Shown here: in pieces, positions 61,582-64,000 of the stretch
How positions within the stretch are numbered: position 1 is the stretch's first letter
How the letters are laid out: the number at the start of each line of letters is the position of its first letter
DNA from: Clostridium carboxidivorans P7
Lineage (GTDB): Bacteria > Bacillota > Clostridia > Clostridiales > Clostridiaceae
Reading direction: 5' to 3'
Assembly: GCF_001038625.1 (NCBI RefSeq)
Contig: NZ_CP011803.1
Coordinates: forward strand, 1,116,001-1,180,000
Length of the DNA stretch: 64,000 nt
Position numbers and translations under genes: made by a program
The notes under the pieces: generated by a model
Databases searched by the model: none
The model's input: only the letters and a program-made list of their open reading frames with translations
What the model was told of the DNA's origin: nothing

Positions 61582-62130
61582 ATGTTTGATATAAGGAAAA
61601 TTCAAGAACAAGTAATTTATGAAGCTGTAAAAAATGCCAGTAATGATGAAATTGCAGGAGAAATAGTATATGGAAAAGATAAGCTGGCTAAAACAGAGGA
61701 TAATCCCACATGGGTGAAATCTACAATGAAGAGATTAGAAAACCATTTTGATAAGTCAAAGGTTAAGCATATTAGAGCACACTGTCAATGTGGATATGGT
61801 ATGGATGACAAATTAGCATTGGTTAAAGAGTTGATAGAATCATCTTCAAGTATGGAGGAGTTTGGAAATTCAGATAAGGCAAAAGCAGCAGGACTTTCTT
61901 ATGAAAATGGAGAACTATATCTGCAATTTCATTTTTGTCCATGTCCAATGCTTACAGATGTGGATAGATTAGATACCAATACCTGGTGTCAATGTACAAC
62001 TGGGTATAGTAAAGTTCTTTTTGAAAAAGCCTTTGAGTGCAAAGTAGATGTGGAGTTGTTAAAAAGTATAAAAATGGGTGATGAGATATGCCTTATGAAA
62101 ATAATTCCACAAGAATCTATATGGAAATAG
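61582..62130 (+). CDS. Cys-rich conserved protein (possibly DUF6144)
   Basis: A 182-residue soluble protein from ATG 61582 (TGGAG 9 bases upstream). It has three Cys pairs of the CxC type: HCQCGYGMD (about 75-83), FCPCPML (about 120-126) and WCQCTTGYS (about 137-145), with flanking His and aromatic residues. This suggests a metal or Fe-S site or a redox-active centre. I recall similar proteins named DUF6144 in Clostridium but am not sure. Function is unknown. It follows an AraC-GyrI regulator and ends at a strong terminator. Confidence 0.7.
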   Translation: MFDIRKIQEQVIYEAVKNASNDEIAGEIVYGKDKLAKTEDNPTWVKSTMKRLENHFDKSKVKHIRAHCQCGYGMDDKLALVKELIESSSSMEEFGNSDKAKAAGLSYENGELYLQFHFCPCPMLTDVDRLDTNTWCQCTTGYSKVLFEKAFECKVDVELLKSIKMGDEICLMKIIPQESIWK

Positions 62131-62145
62131 AATATTTAAGTAGCT

Positions 62146-62188
62146 TGTGTCAACGACCCTAGAAAGTCGTTGACACATTATTTTTTTA
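62146..62188 (+). terminator. Terminator after the Cys-rich gene
   Basis: Perfect 12-bp stem TGTGTCAACGAC (62146-62157) / GTCGTTGACACA (62166-62177), eight-base loop, TTATTTTTTT. Confidence 0.92.
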
Positions 62189-62198
62189 AAGCTTATAA

Positions 62199-63080
62199 TT
62201 AGTCGTTTTTATTCAACCATTTATTAAGTATTTTTATGTATTTTTCATTTTCTTCTACAAATGGCATATGCCGGCTGAATTCAAATAATTCCCATTCTGA
62301 ATTAGGAATTTTATCATACATTGTTTTTGCAACAAGCGGTGAGCAAAGATCAAGCAAACCACTGATGATTAAACAAGGTTCTTGAATATCTTCAATTTCT
62401 TTCATGAAATCAAAGTTTTTTAATGTGCCAGATGGACTGAATTCATTTTGTCCCCAGGCAGTTATGTAAGCTTCTGTTCCAGCAACCTTTGGACGTCTTA
62501 AACATTCTGGAGAATCTGGTCCTACTTTACCTGCACAATGACGAAGCATGAATTCTGCTTCTGCCACTTGATATTCTTTTGAAGAATAATCTCCAGTTTT
62601 TTCTGCATTAGCAATGGCATCCTGCATTTCCTGTGGAAGGTATGCAACTCTTCTACGCTGTTCTTTTTCCCATAGTGCAGCAGATGGTAAAGTACTGGAT
62701 AGGATATAGCTTTTTATTCCTTCAGGTTTGTATTCGCAAGCATATTCAATTGCCTGCATTCCTCCCCAAGATTGTCCTAATAAATGAATTTCATCTAAGC
62801 CAAGGTGTTTACGTAACTTTATTAATTCTTCAATCCATGTCTTAGCACACCATAAGTCAGGACGGGAAGGTGTCGCAGATAATCCACATCCTAATTGATC
62901 ATACATAATAACTGCACGTCCATCTTCAGCAATCTTATCAAGTACTTCAAAATAATTATGTGTAGAACCTGGACCACCGTGTAATAAAACCAACGGTTTC
63001 TTATTTCCTATACATTCACCCACTATACGGTAGTAAGTTTTATATTCTAGATATGGCATATAGCCTTCAGTAATTTTCAT
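62199..63080 (-). CDS. pip: Proline iminopeptidase-like alpha/beta hydrolase
   Basis: A 293-residue cytosolic hydrolase. HGGPGSTHNYF (34-44) is the oxyanion motif, MYDQLGCGLS the following strand, and LGQSWGGMQ the nucleophile elbow (S104). SGLLDLCSP supplies the Asp and FSRHMPFVE the His. The family (S33) removes N-terminal Pro or hydrolyses amino-acid amides. The start has AAAGGAGA upstream and a consensus promoter at 63120-63148. It is monocistronic and convergent with the Cys-rich gene. Confidence 0.87.
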   Translation of the reverse strand: MKITEGYMPYLEYKTYYRIVGECIGNKKPLVLLHGGPGSTHNYFEVLDKIAEDGRAVIMYDQLGCGLSATPSRPDLWCAKTWIEELIKLRKHLGLDEIHLLGQSWGGMQAIEYACEYKPEGIKSYILSSTLPSAALWEKEQRRRVAYLPQEMQDAIANAEKTGDYSSKEYQVAEAEFMLRHCAGKVGPDSPECLRRPKVAGTEAYITAWGQNEFSPSGTLKNFDFMKEIEDIQEPCLIISGLLDLCSPLVAKTMYDKIPNSEWELFEFSRHMPFVEENEKYIKILNKWLNKND

Positions 63081-63119
63081 AAGCAGTCTCCTTTTCTATA
63101 CAAATATAATACAAACATA

Positions 63120-63148
63120 ATAATATACTTATATGTAAACCTTGTCAA
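63120..63148 (-). promoter_or_regulatory. Consensus sigma-A promoter for the pip gene
   Basis: On the minus strand TTGACA (63148-63143), 17 bases, TATTAT (63125-63120). Confidence 0.75.
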
Positions 63149-63304
63149 TTTATAAGCAAACTGCGATTGTTGACAAATTGTTATTTAACTGCAACTAAAT
63201 TGTAACAATTAAACGGTAAGATATATACATAAGCTAAATATTGAAAAACAATTGTAAATGTTGTTGATAAATTTTAATAAGCGGAAAGGGTTAGGGAAGT
63301 GAAA

Positions 63305-64000
63305 ATGAAAAAGATAAAATTTACAAAAGAAACTTTTGGATTGGTAATGATTTTAATAATGTCTTCGGTATTGAATTTGGCAAATTTAAGCATAGAGGGA
63401 TATGGAAATGAATATTATGCTGCAGGTGTAAAGAGTATGACTATGAGTCTGAAAAATTTCTTCTTTGTATCTTTTGATCCTGCAGGATTTGTAACAATTG
63501 ATAAACCACCGCTGGGCTTTTGGATACAGGCTATATCTGCTAAGATATTTGGATATAGTGGATGGAGTATAATTCTTCCACAGGCTATTGCAGGAGTGAT
63601 TTCCGTTTGGGTTATATATCGTGTTGTAAAAAGATCCTTTGGAACTGCTGCAGGACTAATTTCAGCATTATGCCTTGCAGTTACACCAGTTTTTGTTGCA
63701 GTAAGCAGAAATAATACTTGTGATAACTTGCTCGTTTTAACTTTACTCTTAGCTTGCTGGGCACTTTCAATAGCAGCTGAAAAAGGAAAATTAAAATACC
63801 TTTTGTTAAGTTTAGCACTTGTAGGAGTTGGCTTTAATATAAAGATGCTTCAGGCATACATGGTAGCACCAGCTTTATATATAACTTATCTTCTTTTTAA
63901 TACAGTTTCTATAAAAAAGAGAATAGTACATCTTATTGCGGGAACAGCTATTTTATTAGCAATATCATTTTCTTGGGCTGCAGCTGTAGATTTAACACCT
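63305..64000 (+). CDS. GT39/PMT-family glycosyltransferase, N-terminal part (3' truncated by window edge)
   Basis: The frame is open from ATG 63305 (AGGGAAG 6 bases upstream; GTG 63299 is an alternative) to the end of the window, 232 codons. The product is a polytopic membrane protein with at least five predicted helices. An N-terminal segment has EGYGNEYYAAGVKSM, then FVTIDKPPLGFWIQ, the hallmark of ArnT/YkcB-like dolichyl- or undecaprenyl-phosphate-sugar transferases. Later comes VSRNNTCDNLLVL. It would transfer a sugar from a lipid carrier to an envelope acceptor on the outer face of the membrane. The C-terminal domain is outside the window. Confidence 0.85.
   Translation, partial: MKKIKFTKETFGLVMILIMSSVLNLANLSIEGYGNEYYAAGVKSMTMSLKNFFFVSFDPAGFVTIDKPPLGFWIQAISAKIFGYSGWSIILPQAIAGVISVWVIYRVVKRSFGTAAGLISALCLAVTPVFVAVSRNNTCDNLLVLTLLLACWALSIAAEKGKLKYLLLSLALVGVGFNIKMLQAYMVAPALYITYLLFNTVSIKKRIVHLIAGTAILLAISFSWAAAVDLTP

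Overview
The window is low-GC DNA, densely coded on both strands, with strong AAGGAGG-type ribosome binding sites, AT-rich intergenic regions and many intrinsic terminators. Protein content (RNase J, Pst phosphate uptake, Bce-type and VanR-like signalling, DHA2 multidrug MFS pumps, an anaerobic L-cysteine desulfidase-like enzyme, a NapH-like ferredoxin protein) points to an anaerobic Firmicute, most likely Clostridium sensu stricto. The species cannot be fixed from the sequence alone. No rRNA, tRNA, CRISPR array or transposase gene was seen.

Layout. 1-5 kb: tail of a PucR/CdaR-type regulator, a 52-residue zinc-ribbon protein, then pstSCAB plus a soluble P-type-ATPase-like HAD protein. 5-11 kb: a Cache chemoreceptor, a DHA2 MFS pump and a secreted M1 peptidase. 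11.6-15.8 kb: a 1391-residue protein carrying two DUF445 units. 16-21 kb: two-component system plus a MacB/FtsX-type ABC exporter. 21-22.7 kb: LemA and TPM-domain proteins. 23-26.6 kb: a four-gene Sia-type module (siaB, siaC, siaA, siaD) ending in a diguanylate cyclase. 26.7-32.9 kb: prolyl-aminopeptidase-like hydrolase, AraC regulator and MFS pump, then a cysteine desulfidase-like gene divergent from a GntR regulator whose start looks frameshifted.

33-46.6 kb is a cell-envelope and antimicrobial-peptide response island: two membrane-anchored beta-lactamase-fold serine hydrolases, a BcrAB-like ABC exporter, a membrane-anchored alpha/beta hydrolase, a VanR-like two-component system, BceAB, and BceRS. 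46.7-52.7 kb on the minus strand: two MFS pumps, a TetR regulator with paired operators, and a DsbD-like/NapH-like redox membrane operon. 52.9-64 kb: a DUF4003 protein, a VanZ-RDD protein, two half-size TauE/SafE permeases with a TrmB regulator, an esterase, RNase J, an AraC-GyrI regulator, a Cys-rich protein, a proline iminopeptidase and the start of a GT39-type glycosyltransferase.

The most informative signals are regulatory and lie between genes. (i) TCTTAAG/TCGTAAG direct repeats with an 11-bp period lie a fixed 28 bp upstream of a -10 box before the 37.3 kb hydrolase, the 54.5 kb VanZ-RDD gene and probably the 52.9 kb gene. (ii) A TTACA-N4-TGTAA operator plus a distal TGTAAGG half-site, with identical geometry, precedes bceA and the 33.3 kb serine hydrolase. 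(iii) A conserved block is shared by the araC/MFS divergent region at 28.9 kb and the esterase promoter at 57.5 kb. There are also several families of dispersed palindromic elements, including a 243-bp near-palindrome at 54 kb and a structured element at 60.4 kb, and a remnant of a second RDD gene at 40.2 kb.
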